From Atrichornis clamosus (Eukaryota; Chordata; Aves; Passeriformes; Menuridae): 64,000 nucleotides of DNA. Made by a program: the position numbers and the translations under genes. Every line of letters starts with the position of its first letter. Within the stretch, counting starts at the first letter, position 1. The notes under the pieces were generated by a model that saw only the letters and a list, made by a program, of their open reading frames with translations, ran no database searches and had not been told where the DNA came from. The stretch spans positions 1 to 64,000 of the forward strand of contig WBMZ01011408.1 in NCBI GenBank assembly GCA_013400975.1, read 5' to 3'. Positions 38,888 through 51,300 of the stretch are shown piece after piece.

Positions 38888-39031
38888 CTAGCAGCATATC
38901 CATCTTTGCAGCCAGACAGACATTGGCCCTGCAGGACATGATGGAGGAGCTTCTAGCAGCTTCTCACAGAAGCCACCCCTGTAGGCTGCCCTGCTACCAA
39001 AAACCAGGCCTTGCAAAATTACGACAACCCC

Positions 39032-40461
39032 TTATTTTGGTTTTTCCCCTCTCACAAGTATCAAGTTTGCAAGAAAATGAAAATTCTAGTTAGACTATCC
39101 CTACTGTCAAGCACTGCAGGAAATTTGCCCAGTCTTTAAACTTGCTATCAAGTTGTTTCCGGTGGCTCTTTCTATGTCCGTTAAGAGTCTGTGGCTGTGA
39201 CTAACTAGTTTTCCCTTTTTCATATGGTGTATCAGACCAGGTTTTCATGTAAAAATTGTCAGTTTCCATGCTCTTGTCATACAGATAGGTATTATTTACT
39301 TTCTAAAAGGAATTTGGATGAATCAACAAGTACTGAGGCTTATCATCCGTCATACTGACACTTTGTAGTCAGTACACATGCAGCAAAATTTGCAGTTAAG
39401 GCCCTAAGACAGAGATTCAGGAAATCTGTCTTCAGTTCCTTATGCTTTCAAAGCCCTCCTATCTAACCGTGGGCAAAATATCTTTCATAAGCAAAATGAG
39501 TAATTTTTCATCATCTCAGGATCTTTTTTAATAATCCCTTCATTTATTGTTTGTAAGACATTCTGATGAAGCTGTCCCACTTGTTGAAAAGCTGTAAGTA
39601 TCTGAGGACACATCCTTTTCTTTCTTGGTTAAATGTTGAATGAAAGGTCTTATACCTTAAGGAAGTTACTATTAGGCAAAAATTAAAATACTGAAAATTA
39701 TCGTATTAGGGCCTAAGTAGACTGTATTGAAATTAAATATATGCAGATATTCTAGTAAACAGGATGCTGCTTTCTTTTTTTGAGGCATTGCTTGGGAGTA
39801 TAGTGCGTAGTGAAAAGGAGAAGCCTCTGGTAAATAAAGCAAAGAAATAAGTGATATATTTACTGACAAAAGGGTGACGTTGCAATTAGCTTGTTTTAAT
39901 GCATTTTAATGTTTGTCCAAGTTACTTTGTGAAATAATTTTGAGTATCAAAATGATTGAAAAGAACCTGTGAATTATTTGAAAACCAGAAATAGTTATTG
40001 ATATTTACATCTCAATAAACTGCCTACAGTGAACCTGAGACTCAGTGTGCCTTACATTTTGTGTCTCTACTGTACAAATCTGATAAAAACACAGCAATCT
40101 TCAAACAAGACAGCTGTGAAAGCACATCGGTGTGTTTGAGTTTGGCTGTGAAAAACTAGCATTTATCAAGGCAGCCACATTGTTAATCAACTCACTTTTG
40201 CAGAACAGCAAGCTGCTGGTTTCTAAAATGTTACAGACATTAGACAGGGGCAGCCATCACTTTTTTTGAAGAATACTGTTGGGGATACTGCAGAACAGTA
40301 ACTCTGAACTTCAGTGTTCCATAGAAGGTTAAAATTACTGTGGGGGTCTAGCCATGGATGACAAAAGTTGGGATATGGTAGATGTGAATTTGATAGGTTC
40401 AAATCACCTCTCTCAGCTACATCCATTTCATCAGCTTCAGTGTTTTGCAAAGGGCAGCAAG
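39032..40461. other. Non-coding stretch
   Basis: AT-rich sequence between the LTR and the next CR1 piece. No gene, RNA or repeat recognised. Confidence 0.6.
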
Positions 40462-40601
40462 ATCACAGAATGATAGACTGCTTTGGGTTGAAGGGGACCT
40501 TAAAAATGATCTTATTCCAAACTCCCTGCCATGGAGAAGATCAGTGTAAGACTCCTAATACACCATGTTTTGGTGACTCAGGAGGCCATTCATGGACCTA
40601 A
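40462..40601 (-). mobile_element. CR1 LINE 3' end (antisense)
   Basis: The left edge 'atcacagaatgatagactg' is the complement of the CR1 terminal octamer repeats (ATTCTATG-like). It is followed by 'tttgggttgaaggggacctt' and 'cattccaaactccctgccatgg'-like text, which is the classic antisense CR1 3' end. Similarity is clear to about 40540 and weak to 40601 ('gactcaggaggccattcatgg'). The element is severely 5'-truncated, a normal outcome of target-primed reverse transcription. Confidence 0.88.
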
Positions 40602-43600
40602 CAAATGAGATGAAGAAAAACGTGGAAAGGCCAAACTAGATATGTTGCAAGGATATGCAGGATGCATTATGACAGATAATATAGTCGGGGAATTCTCAGT
40701 AGCTTTTGATTAGGCTACACTGATCCAGTATATCTCAAAAAATATCTAAAAGTCTAGTACAGGCATACATAGAGATCTCTTCCTCACCAACTACTTCATT
40801 ATTTATTTGCTTATTTAACTGGTCTTATTGTCAAAGATTCATCATGGTTTTTAAACCTTGTTTCAGAGTTCTTCCTCACCACTAGTCTTTATGCACTTCT
40901 GCAGAACAGTACAACGGCAGAGAAAATAAAATCTGCAAACATTCATAAAGGAAGACAAAATTATTGTATGGACTAGACTTGTTCACAGCAATCTTGAGTT
41001 TGGTGGTTCTGGCTGCAGACTCATACTCTGAATGTGTTGTTCACATGGAAAGACTCTCCAAGTAAATTCCCTGCATAAAATCTACTTTGAAAGCATACAT
41101 CTGTAACAGTTTTTTCAAAATGATGCTTTCAACATTGTGGATGTTACCCCCACTTACAGTAACAACTATTAGAAAAGACTAGATTTGAAAGCTGAACTGA
41201 TAGCATTCCAAGTATTTTGTTAATGGCATTTTTTGGTGCATAGAAATGAAGCTAATGCTGAGACTTTTGGACAAGTGAATACATTTTTTCTGCTCTGAGA
41301 AAATTATTAGTTACTTCATTTCAGCAGGAATTTTCTGTGCAGATGTTTTTGCTTCAAACTTTGGCATATAAATTACACATTAAACAGAAGTTGTCACCTT
41401 TTCTGAGAGATAGAAGGGTAACACTGTATTTCATGAAAATGCATTCCATTTCAAAATTTCTCTTTTTTTTAATCCATTTCCTTTGACTGACAGTTTAAGG
41501 TAGGACCAAAACTTATAAAATGGGTATGAAGAGAACAAACGGAGAAAATTCAGTCATTGTTCCAAGGCAGGATTACCTTTCCTGTTATGAGGTCATTAAA
41601 AGACCCTTTTCCTGTCTGCTACACACAAGACAGCCTTCGGTGTCTTCTGATACTACTTCATTTATTATGGTAAAAGTGTATCTGTGGGTGAGTCATTTCA
41701 AAAAAGGCAAAAGCTGCTTTGTGGAAACAGTGCAGTACCTCTTAGATTTGAGTCCTCTCAATCCCTAGAATAATAAAATTAATCATTACATCATTTTCTT
41801 GTAAAATTAAGAAAAATGCCTCTGAATTTTTAGCTGATCAACTTGCAGATAATCATTTGAAGATAATTGGCTTTGCTACATAAGTAAAAAGTTATTTTGA
41901 AGTTGTTCTATTTTTAGGTTCTTGACTTCTATATCAATATTGGCCAGAGGCATCTGATTCCTTCTTTTAAATCCTCATTTCTATCCTTGTTTTGCTAAGC
42001 TTCTTAGTACTAGCAGCAACTGAAAAACATCTTCAGAAGTAGGACAGTGAGAGGGAAATAGGGAAAAGCTAATAACATCTTACTTATTTCTAGGACAGTC
42101 TTTGTCTTGGAAAAGTGTCGAGAGAAGGTAATACCTTGCTGACCAAACTTCAGCATACTTACATTAAATCTCTGACTCAGCTCCTAAGCCAGCAACTTCT
42201 GTATGAAGCATGTTTTCAAAAGGTTTGTGCATCAAACTTTTTTTTCTTTGCAATCAAAATTCTAAAGAATATATGTTATTCAGTTACCAAACTTGGAGAG
42301 GCAAAGAGTTATAATACCAGATGTGACTCTTTAGAAAGCTAGACACATTCATCAACTGCTCACAGTGTTTTGGCTGCTTATTCTGCTTCCTTGTCTATCT
42401 CTTGCTTATAGGCCCAAGGAGCATGCTGTTTCACAAACATAAATTCTCATGAATTTAAGGTTCTGGGTATGGTCCAGTATTCTCTACCTCCTTTGGCAGC
42501 CTCCAAGGATAAGGAACAAAATAGACAATATGTGGCCAATTTAATTGGAACTGAATTTATGGTACTGCATTTCAGTGCCCAAGGTATGATGAATTTCCTG
42601 GTAAAATATTGCTTAGAAATGTGTGGCTTGGGTCTGAGATCATAATACTAGTCAGCAACTTCACATATCTTCTTATTACACATGCAAGTTGGGCTACCAT
42701 AAGGATACAAACCAGCGCTTCAAAACCACTGCTTTTTTTTTTTGTTTTTGATAAGTTAGTGAAGATACAAAATAATGCAGAAAAATAAGAATTTTCCTTG
42801 AAAACAATTGGAGAATATTTTTTCATTTTTTATTGACTTTTTTCTGTATTTTCAAAGCAGTCAAGAAAAATCCCTTTTCTGATTGAGATCACAAAGTATT
42901 ACAAAAAAGAAAACAATTGTCATTAATTTTTTTTTATTTTTAATTTCTACAGTTTGGAACATTTTCATTTGAAAAAGTCTCCAAACTGAAAGTATAGAAT
43001 ATTTACGAGTAGAAAAGTCTCTAAATCTAGCAGCTGTTTTAATCACTTTAGGGGGTTCTAAATGTGCATTTCTGATGCAGATCTGAGGAGTGTTGTTGCA
43101 CTATGGCAGCAACAAGCAATCAACAGCTCTGGTGTTCATTCTGGCTGCTTACATTTCCTTCTGAAGCACTGACAGCTGGTTCACAGTTTGAGATTCCCAG
43201 CTGAGGCCTCTAAGATTAATGACTCAGGGGAAGAAGTGAGCCTGTATAACAGTATTTCTTACTGACAATAGGAGTAAGGAGGCAGGATATTTTACAGAAA
43301 ATGTGCATATCGACAAAATTGGTCTGAATCTGAATCAACTTGTATTCTATTTTCAATGACGATTCCAGCTTCTAAAACACATAAGCTGTCTTTAACGCCT
43401 TAGTAGATCTCCAGGTGACTGGAAGGAAAAGATGGTCCAACAGTATGAATATAGCAAGAGTTACAGAGCGTTCTGAAATGCATACATGTAACTGATATTA
43501 AATTGTGTATTTAGACTGATAATTAAATTGAATAACTGTTGGATGGAGGCCTAGAATATGCTTTGTAAATGAAGGTAGCAGCAATAAATTCCACAAAACA

Positions 43601-45583
43601 CCTTTGAGATGTTTCTCTATCCCTATTGATTATGTTCCACTGTTAACAAGAAATTCCACATTTTTAACATGAATAGGAATAGCTACTTTAGAAGGCACAG
43701 AAAAGAAAATGGTCATTCCTGGACCTAATTGAAATTTTGAATCAAAAGTGGAGAGTATAATGTTGAAGTGATAAAAACATTAGAAGCATGCCAAATGATG
43801 TTTGTAAAATGAATATCTCACTTCATAAATGTGTTGTATTGAAATTTGCCCCGTAATATCAATTTATTGCTTTCTTTCTCTGCAGTTTGAAACAGCAACA
43901 TTTTTACTTGTGTTTAAGGACTGTCACACTGAGAACAAACATTTAGAAATCAGTTTTTCTGCTTCTCCTGATAACACATACATGTCCATTTCTAGAGTCC
44001 TTTTCAGAGAAAGATGGTTTTCATCCCTACAGGATCCCTACAGGCAATCACTGATCAGATAATGGCAATAATTTTCTGCAGCTCTAATCCCTTGGAAAAA
44101 AAGTGTTGTCTTTTTTAGATATTTTCTCAATAAAAATACCTTCTGGAACAAAGCATCATTTTTTTATCTCTTATGCCCACCAGAAGCAGAACTAATATAT
44201 ACTACAAGTACAATTTCAACTTCTCAAGTGAAAGTAGTACGTGAATGTAGAAGAGTCATAATAAGTTTAATTACAGCAAAAGACACAGCTGTATGAATAT
44301 GTCAGACACAGCTGTATGAATATGGCAGAACAACTTGTTGTAGTCAATATAGTTCTGTAAAGAAATCATATAATGCACAGGTACACATCACCAATTGGTA
44401 ATGCAAGACAAAATACTGTTCAGCTGTGGTCATTCACAGAAATAATGCTGTACTTTTTATTGTCTGAAAGTCAAAATAAAATTACAGAAAACAAAAAATG
44501 ATCATGTGCATTTTTTAGGTTCTGTTTTACCCATAATTTCCTAGTAAAATATAGCACTTAAGCATTATACTTGCACAGAATTTGAAGATCTGTCTTTGCC
44601 CATATATAATTTCTAATTTCAGAAAAAACAAATTGGCAAAATTGAACAGAATCACTGAAATGCATTCATTTAGATGGCAGATGCAGTATTTTTGTGTGTG
44701 TTTGGTGTCTCAGAGGATATTAGTAGAAGCTGCTGTTTTCTTACCTTCTAAGTATACTGCTGGGTTTTGCTGCCTATAATCAATCCACTAATTTCTATTC
44801 TATTAGTGATGACACAACCTTCAAAAAAGATTAAGAAGGGAGCTTGTATTTTGAGTTGTCAGAGAACCAGGCTCTGCGTATATAAATAGGAAATTCTTGC
44901 TTTCTCACAAACGTTAATCATAGCCTACTGTATTTCTGATTCATTTTTCTTTGAATCACTAGAAGAGAGGAGAAATAGAAAGAAAAGAGAGAAAGAGTAA
45001 GCTGGAAAAGAAATGAAAAAGATCACAAAAGGCATTGGCAGAAAAAGAAGTGTTTGTGTGATAACTCACTGTATATATATACACCTTTATTTTATCTTGT
45101 TGGTTAGATACATGTGTGCACACATTGCTCTGCCTTCTATTGTAATTTGAAGGACTGGCTCACGTATGTGTCTGGTCTTTGAGAAACTCACAGACAGTAG
45201 CCATCCGAAACATAGGTGTGCCAAATTAATTTCCAGACTTCTCAGTCCTTTTTATATTATCTCTACCTGAAAAATAAGTATATTTTCTTCCGCAAAGCAT
45301 CTCTAAGATCTGAGCTACATGTGATGTTTTCGTATTGAACTAGATAGCTGACAATGCTAATGTAGTTTTAGTACCACTTCTCAATTGTTTATATGGCAAA
45401 TAAAAGCATTGGTGCACAAAGTACAAATTGCTAAATTAGAAAAAGAATATTTTTGAATATATAAAAAGCTTACGCTTTTCTTAATAACTCAAAGGGACTG
45501 TGAGGTTCTAAAGATAATTCAGCCCGTAGAAATCCCATGGGACATCATTAAGTGGAGAATTCTCAGATAATTCTTCCCAACAA
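40602..45583. other. Long non-coding stretch
   Basis: About 5 kb without a recognisable gene. A good splice-acceptor-like sequence ('ctttctttctctgcag', ending 43885) precedes a 59-codon open segment, but nothing about that segment resembles a known protein. A tandem duplication is listed at 44281, and 44960-45040 is purine-rich. Confidence 0.55.
44281..44326. repeat. 23-bp tandem duplication
   Basis: Two head-to-tail copies of a 23-bp unit beginning 'agacacagctgtatgaatat' differ at a single base. High identity suggests a young or polymorphic duplication. Confidence 0.92.
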
Positions 45584-45606
45584 CTTTTCTTTTTTTTTTT
45601 TTTTTC
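45584..45606. repeat. Poly-T tract
   Basis: A pyrimidine run of 23 bases that includes 15 consecutive T. If it marks a retroposon poly-A tail, the element would lie on the minus strand to its right, but the sequence there is not recognisable as one. Confidence 0.9.
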
Positions 45607-45888
45607 ATTAAAGGGAAGTAAGGAGGTAATTTTGACATATTCATGTTTGCTATCCAGTCTTACTTCAGGTCAGTTATTATTCAATCACTTCAAGAGGTTA
45701 AAAAAAGAACAGTGTGTGTAAGGATTACATTCCACTTAAATGGCCCTATTAGAGGTCTGAATAGATGGGTTAAAGTGCCTGAGAAGTTAGGAATATCTCT
45801 ACAAGATGTAGTGTGTTGAATGCCTCAGAGAATGGGTAATCTAGAGTGATGGAAGAAGACACTCAGAACAAATCTAAGGCATTGCCTA
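45607..45888. other. Non-coding stretch before CR1
   Basis: AT-rich sequence with nothing recognisable. The CR1 homology may begin slightly before 45889 but cannot be traced further left. Confidence 0.5.
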
Positions 45889-46500
45889 TTTGGACCATTT
45901 GCATCAGAAGGCTAATGGTATCACGGTCTGCATCAGGAGGAGTGTTTCCAGCATGTCAAGGGATGTGATTCTTGCCCTCTGCTCAGCATTGGTGAGGTCG
46001 CACTTGGAGTGTTTGGTCCAGTTCTGGACTCCCCAGTACAAGAGAGACATGGACATAGTGCAGAGTCCAACAAAGGGGCACCAGGGTGATGAAGGGACTG
46101 GATCATCTTTCTTGTGAGGAAAGGCTGAGAGATGGGATTGTTTAACCTGGAGAAGAGAAAGCTTGGGAAGATCTCATCATTGTGTACAAATATCTGAAGG
46201 GAGGGAGAGAATGTAAAGAAAACAGTGCCAAATACTTTTCACTGGTGCTCAGTGAATGGACCAGAGACAATGGGCAGAGGAGGTTCCCTCTGATCATCAG
46301 GAAACAACTTTTCTCCACTTTTTTACCAGTGGTCCAGGTTGTCCAGAAGGGTTGTGGAGGCTCCCTCCTTCGAGATATTTAAAAGTCATCAGGATGTTGT
46401 CCTGGGCAACCAGCTCCACATAGTCCTGCTTGAGCAGTGTGTTAAACCAGGTGATCTCCAGAGGTCTCTTCCATCCTTAGCCATTCTGTGTTTCTTTCAT
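45889..46500 (+). mobile_element. CR1 LINE 3' portion (sense), 612 bp
   Basis: This is the longest CR1 copy in the window. It runs from the last part of ORF2 to the 3' end. The 3' end reads 'gatctccagaggtctcttcc' and finishes at 'ccattctgtgtttct', a worn version of the CR1 terminal octamers. The left edge is a 5' truncation. Frames in three different phases must be joined to follow the protein, so it is not functional. Substitutions are many, and the copy is old compared with the LTR. Confidence 0.93.
45890..46425 (+). pseudogene. Remnant of CR1 ORF2 C-terminus
   Basis: CR1 ORF2 encodes an endonuclease and reverse transcriptase; this piece covers only the region after the reverse transcriptase core. 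Frame 2 (45890-46117) shows 'SALVRSHLE..VQFW.PQYKRDMD', the most familiar CR1 C-terminal motif. The frame then shifts. 'YKYLKGG' continues from 46185 in frame 3, and 'EAPSFEIFKS' with 'DVVLGN' near 46357-46410 in frame 1. These are the expected order and spacing of CR1 C-terminal motifs. At least two frameshifts and a loss of everything upstream make it a pseudogene. Confidence 0.88.
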
Positions 46501-47838
46501 CACAATGCATGTACGAGATTATGTAGCAACATTCCATCCCTTCTGTACTTTCTTGCTGTATAAGGCCTGGCTTGTTTTCCCCTTGTAGTCTTGCATGCTA
46601 GAGTACTTTGAAGATCACCATAAAATGGACTGTGCTACATTGGCTCTCTTATAGAGTGTTGATAAAAATTTAGTTTCCCAAATCCAGTTCTTTTCATCTC
46701 ATAAGCTTCAGCCCACTACATCCCTCCCTTCATTTGTCTGATCTAGCTCTGTCAGGCCATTCTTTGCAAATTTCTGTAGTTTTGTACTCTTCTCTTGTAG
46801 ATTAATTTAGGCTGGCTGTAGTAAAGTACCAGCATCTCTCATATAGCTGCTTTTTTTGTCAATTTACTCTCTTTGGAATGGAAACATTCAGTATGCAGGT
46901 CTGTCAGTCTCTTTCCTGGAATAATATATGTTACCTTCCATACTTGTTATTTTTTCCAGTGTGGTGGAGAAAGGGAGGAGTTTTGCTAACTTGCACTAGA
47001 AGGCTCCCTGGATTTGGCAGAAAGAGAATTTCAATCTGGATGATTGGGGGGGAAAAAAAAAAAGTTGAAATCTACCAGTTTGTCAGTCTTAGAAAGACTG
47101 AATATGTTCTTCAATCATTCTAGGTTAGCCAGGAACAAATTATTACAGTTTACAGATCATGATTCAGCAGTCTACTAAGAACAAAAATGAACAGATTGTT
47201 GTCCCTTCCCTAAAATTATAGTGAACAGGTGTTAGGTCAAAAAATGTTAATGTCCACCCTGGTCCTCCACAGTTCCAGGAAAGAAATGGGTCTATTCATA
47301 TTTACATTGGCAAGCATGTTATGAGATGAGACCGAGAGAGTTTGAAGAACGTGGCTGCTCTAAAAAGAACCACTTCTGTTTCCAGGCTGCTGTTTGCAAA
47401 GAAATTACATAGCACAATTTCAAGGGCAACCTGAAATGCCAAGTTGTATACATGTACATGGAATATCTACGTAGTGAAGTGCTATTTGAGTTAATTTTTT
47501 TAGTAAGCTTCTAAAATATGACACCATAAGGTCAAGAGAAATGAAAAATTTCCTTAATGTCTCCACTGAAACGAAAAAATCACTTCTTTATGTAGTTTGC
47601 TTCTTCAGACTTTTTGAAATGATGCTTGTCACCCACTCTTTTGCTTTTTGCAGAACTTTGTCATAGTGTATGATTTCTTCACTAAAATAGCATGCTGTGT
47701 GAATCAATCAGTCCTTTGTAAATGTTCTGCCATGAATATTTTTTAAAATTCAGGCAAGCTAAGTGCCCAATTTCTCAACTATCTGGAATGCCTTTTGATA
47801 TTATACATATTTTTTTAAGCTAGTCTCATTGCTGGTAG

Positions 47839-47876
47839 TATATTTTGTATTAATTGTAATATATATTTTGTATTAA
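47839..47876. repeat. 15-bp direct repeat
   Basis: 'tatattttgtattaa' occurs at 47839-47853 and 47862-47876 without mismatch, period 23 bp. Confidence 0.85.
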
Positions 47877-48380
47877 CAGTGCTGTAGTAGTGGTGGTACA
47901 TGTGCTCCCTTTAAGACTCCTAGGATACACATAAGAAATTCAGTGTACCTTGTATCTTCTTTCTGTCTGTCTCTTGTAGCATTTGGATGGTACCATAGCA
48001 TCTTGATGACTGTGATTGTACTGTACTTGTTGAAAGACTTGTCACATTGCCTAGAAGGTTTAGTATAAATTGATGAAGATTTCACAGTTTTGAAATAAAA
48101 GCAGTTTTGGAAATGTGTAAAACGTGTAATTTCCCTACCCATAATGAGAAATACACTACTGTGTTTTTATTGTGCTAGGTGGGTTATAAGCCTGTAGAAT
48201 GGGAGAGGAAGGAGTAAGTCATTCTTGTGCCTCATCATACAGGTTCTTTAGCACATTCTTTGTGGTGTTCGGCTTAACTATACACGCAGAGTGTCTTGCC
48301 TGACATGGGTCCAATGGGTGAGAAATCTGGCTTCCTCCTGCTGAGTAATGAAAGGAAAAGACAACCAGTGAGTGGTTATA

Positions 48381-48396
48381 CATATGTATACATATG
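48381..48396. repeat. Perfect 16-bp palindrome
   Basis: 'catatgtatacatatg' equals its own reverse complement with no spacer. It could be a dimeric factor site or a cruciform seed. In AT-rich DNA such palindromes also arise by chance. Confidence 0.85.
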
Positions 48397-51300
48397 GAGG
48401 TTATGCCACACAACGGGGTGCCTGTCTCTGACCTAGCCTTAGACGTGCTTGAATTGCTCCAGCCTTTCTCTCCTCCTCTCTTGGCTTTCCTGTGCTTCTC
48501 TACTGGTGGTCTTCTGTATTCCATGCAGATGTTTTCCCCATGTTATTTCATGGTTATTTTTCAAGTGGTTTCTTAGTAGAAGGGATGGAGAGTCCACACA
48601 TGGGAACATCTGCTCTAACAATTTTTCAAAGCAAACAGCAGATGGCATTGCTGCTTTCTTTTGATCTTGCAAGAAAAATCCTGTGCCAATTGTGTTGCTT
48701 TAAGTTTCAGGCTGCTTGGTAATGGCCTACATGAGCATTTGCTTCTCCCTTTTCTCTCAACAGTAGCACTACTTGCAGATGTTTACTCTGCAACTTTCCA
48801 TTATAGCTTTTTTTTTTGGCTACCCTAACTCCTACAAGGTGTCATGTTTGTTGTTTTTTCTCTCCTCCCCTCATAGAACTTTATAATTAATGCCATATCA
48901 TTGGTATCAATTCTCTTTATTCATATGCAAATGGTAGGGAAATAGAAGACTCATCCTATTCTTCAACTCTGATTTTCTGTGGTTCAATCTCTGCATATAG
49001 AGAGTTGGGAACTACATCTTCTTTGCTATTTTTTTAAAAGATAATTTTATTTCTCAAGGCAATTACTTGGTTTCTAATTAGAGTGCTTCCTTTTTATGTA
49101 AATTTTGACATTCAGTCAATTCAATGCACTTAAGTATGTATGAAATTTGAAATGTTTAAGGAAATTTTTAGACATTTTTTTGTCATTTTATTACTTGAGT
49201 TTTAATCTGAACTCCCTTTCCAACACATACATTCATATTTTACCACCCTGGTACATTTATGTGACTTCCTTAGGTACTTTGTGGTCAAATCTTACGGTAC
49301 AGAGTGACTAGATTGCTCTTTTTAATAGGTAACAGTATGAGAAATTAAATTTGCATTTAAGTGCAAGGAAGTGAAAATATGACATAAAAATAAGCTAGGT
49401 TTATAGTGAAGGGAAGGTGCAGTAAACTTTGTGTGATAGGACTAAGACCAAAACAGAAGGGCACGGTAACAGAAATAGGAGTAGTCTCTGGGGGCAATTC
49501 AGAAGTTTACTGTCAGCCTGATGTGGAATTTAGGAATGTCACTTCCCTTAACAACCCTGGAAGATTAAGGTGGAGCCTTTGAGCACTCTTTCCCTTCAGA
49601 GTTGTAAGGCTGTTAATGGAAAGTAGAGTATGGGTAATTTTATCTTTTTTCTAATGTATGCTAAGTTGCATTTGGTCATTTTAGATGGAGGCCAGCAGGA
49701 CTCCTGTTTTGAAAACTGATGCATTTGCAGACTCCTATTTTCAGCTCTTCTAAACTCACTGTTGAATTCTACCTAATCTTTCAGCCTCCTCTTATTTATG
49801 CTATACTGCCATATTTTTAATTTTATTTGTGTTTAAACATGAATTTTCTGAAGCAGTGCACACAAATAATTATCTTATAAAGATTTTCTGTCCAATTTTT
49901 AAAATTATCTTTAATATATAGTTTTGTATAGTGTCATATCTCAGTAACACTGTTCCATGTATTCAATTGGTTGCTGATTGCTGTGTATTCTTTAGAACTT
50001 TGAGCCTAATTTATCGGGGGGAAGGAGTTGTTTGTTTGTTTTCAATATTAAGCCTTCTGTAAAAGAAAAAATCTATTTATGTCAGTGATAAAATGTACAA
50101 AACATTGGTCTTGAGTGTTCTTTCTTCTTTAGTGGAACTTGACGTTCTGTATTAAACATGTCATATAACTTTAAATTATAATTGAAAACAAGAAATAAGA
50201 AAAGAAAAACATGTTTTCTACACACAGTTGCAAATGGCTTTGGTATCTTTCTATTCTCCCGAAACTGTCAACTTTATTTTTTTTCTAATAGGTTGATTAC
50301 CCTAATTGAAATAAATTTACAGATGGGCATGAAATAGAATTTTTTTTGCCTTACTTAACTGAATAATAAATAAAATTTAAAAATAAGCCTGGATATCAAA
50401 AAAAAGATGCCATTTCGACCAGATCCTAAAACTGTTGGGAAATCAGCAGATATCAAGAAAGGAAACTTGTATTATCCATGTAAAAATTACTCCAGAAGAA
50501 CTTTTCAGAAATAAGCTAATTTAGCTAAATATATTTTTATTTGATTAATATTCCTGAGGTTCCCATATCGCACTAAATTTCAGTAATGCTGGAGGGTTTT
50601 AATTAGTTTTGTCCCTAGAATCTCCATATATCAGATTTACCTCATTTTACTCTGAATGCCAGAGTTGTTTAAAAAGACAAAGAAAAAAGTAACAGAGAAG
50701 ATTTCACCAAAAGATGGGATAATATTTTCAACTTTAAATTTGGAATCCAAGTTATGAACCAGAGAATAATATAAAATACGTTTTTACTTGTTAGTGTCTG
50801 TCTAGCTTCTACTTATGATTTCTCTGAAGTGCCATAACTGGAGGAGGCAGAGATTTGATTGAGTGGTATTCAGTCTCTTAGTATTGTCATTTAAAACTAA
50901 ACTTGCATTTTTTACTCAAATTGCCCTTGCCAAGAAATTCATGAGTTACTCAATAGCACTTCACTCCTTGAATGTGATTTCAAAATTGATTTCCAAAGTT
51001 AATCTTTCTTTTCCAAATTAGGATTATTTCATTCTGGGAAGCCATCTAATCGAAGTTCATACATTCTCTCTTTTCGCAGATGGAGACTGTTCTTCAATTA
51101 TTTTCCTTGAGAATTCTCTTTATGATTCTTTGATGAGAAAGGAAATTTAAGGACCCATAGCTCAGATTTTGACTGTGACTTTTTCTCTTTTGGTCAGACT
51201 TGTGTCTATACTGGTAGCAATTTAGTCTAATTTTATATTAGTTTTTTAGCCACCCAGGCAAATTTCCAAGAAAGGCAAATATTCTTCTACCCCACCAACT

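Larger units (their letters stand above)
38076..39031 (-). mobile_element. Solo LTR of an avian ERVL-like endogenous retrovirus
   Basis: The LTR spans 38081-39026 (946 bp) and reads on the minus strand. The ends are TGTTGT... on the plus strand and ...ACGACA, giving near-perfect terminal inverted repeats (TGTTGT against TGTCGT). The flanking 'tcccc' (38076-38080) and 'acccc' (39027-39031) match at 4 of 5 bases, consistent with a 5-bp target duplication. On the minus strand one sees a CCAAT box (complement of 38883-38887), the familiar avian LTR phrase 'gatgaactgacc' and an AATAAA polyadenylation signal (complement of 38256-38261). No internal viral genes remain, so it arose by LTR-LTR recombination. 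Frames inside it, including 151 codons at 38287-38742, are not genes. The subfamily (ERVL against ERVK) is from memory and less certain than the LTR call. Confidence 0.88.

Noticed and set aside
43862..44062. Strong splice-acceptor-like sequence followed by a 59-codon open segment
   Set aside because: No credible donor at the end of the segment and no protein resemblance; isolated acceptor-like signals are common in T-rich introns and intergenic DNA.
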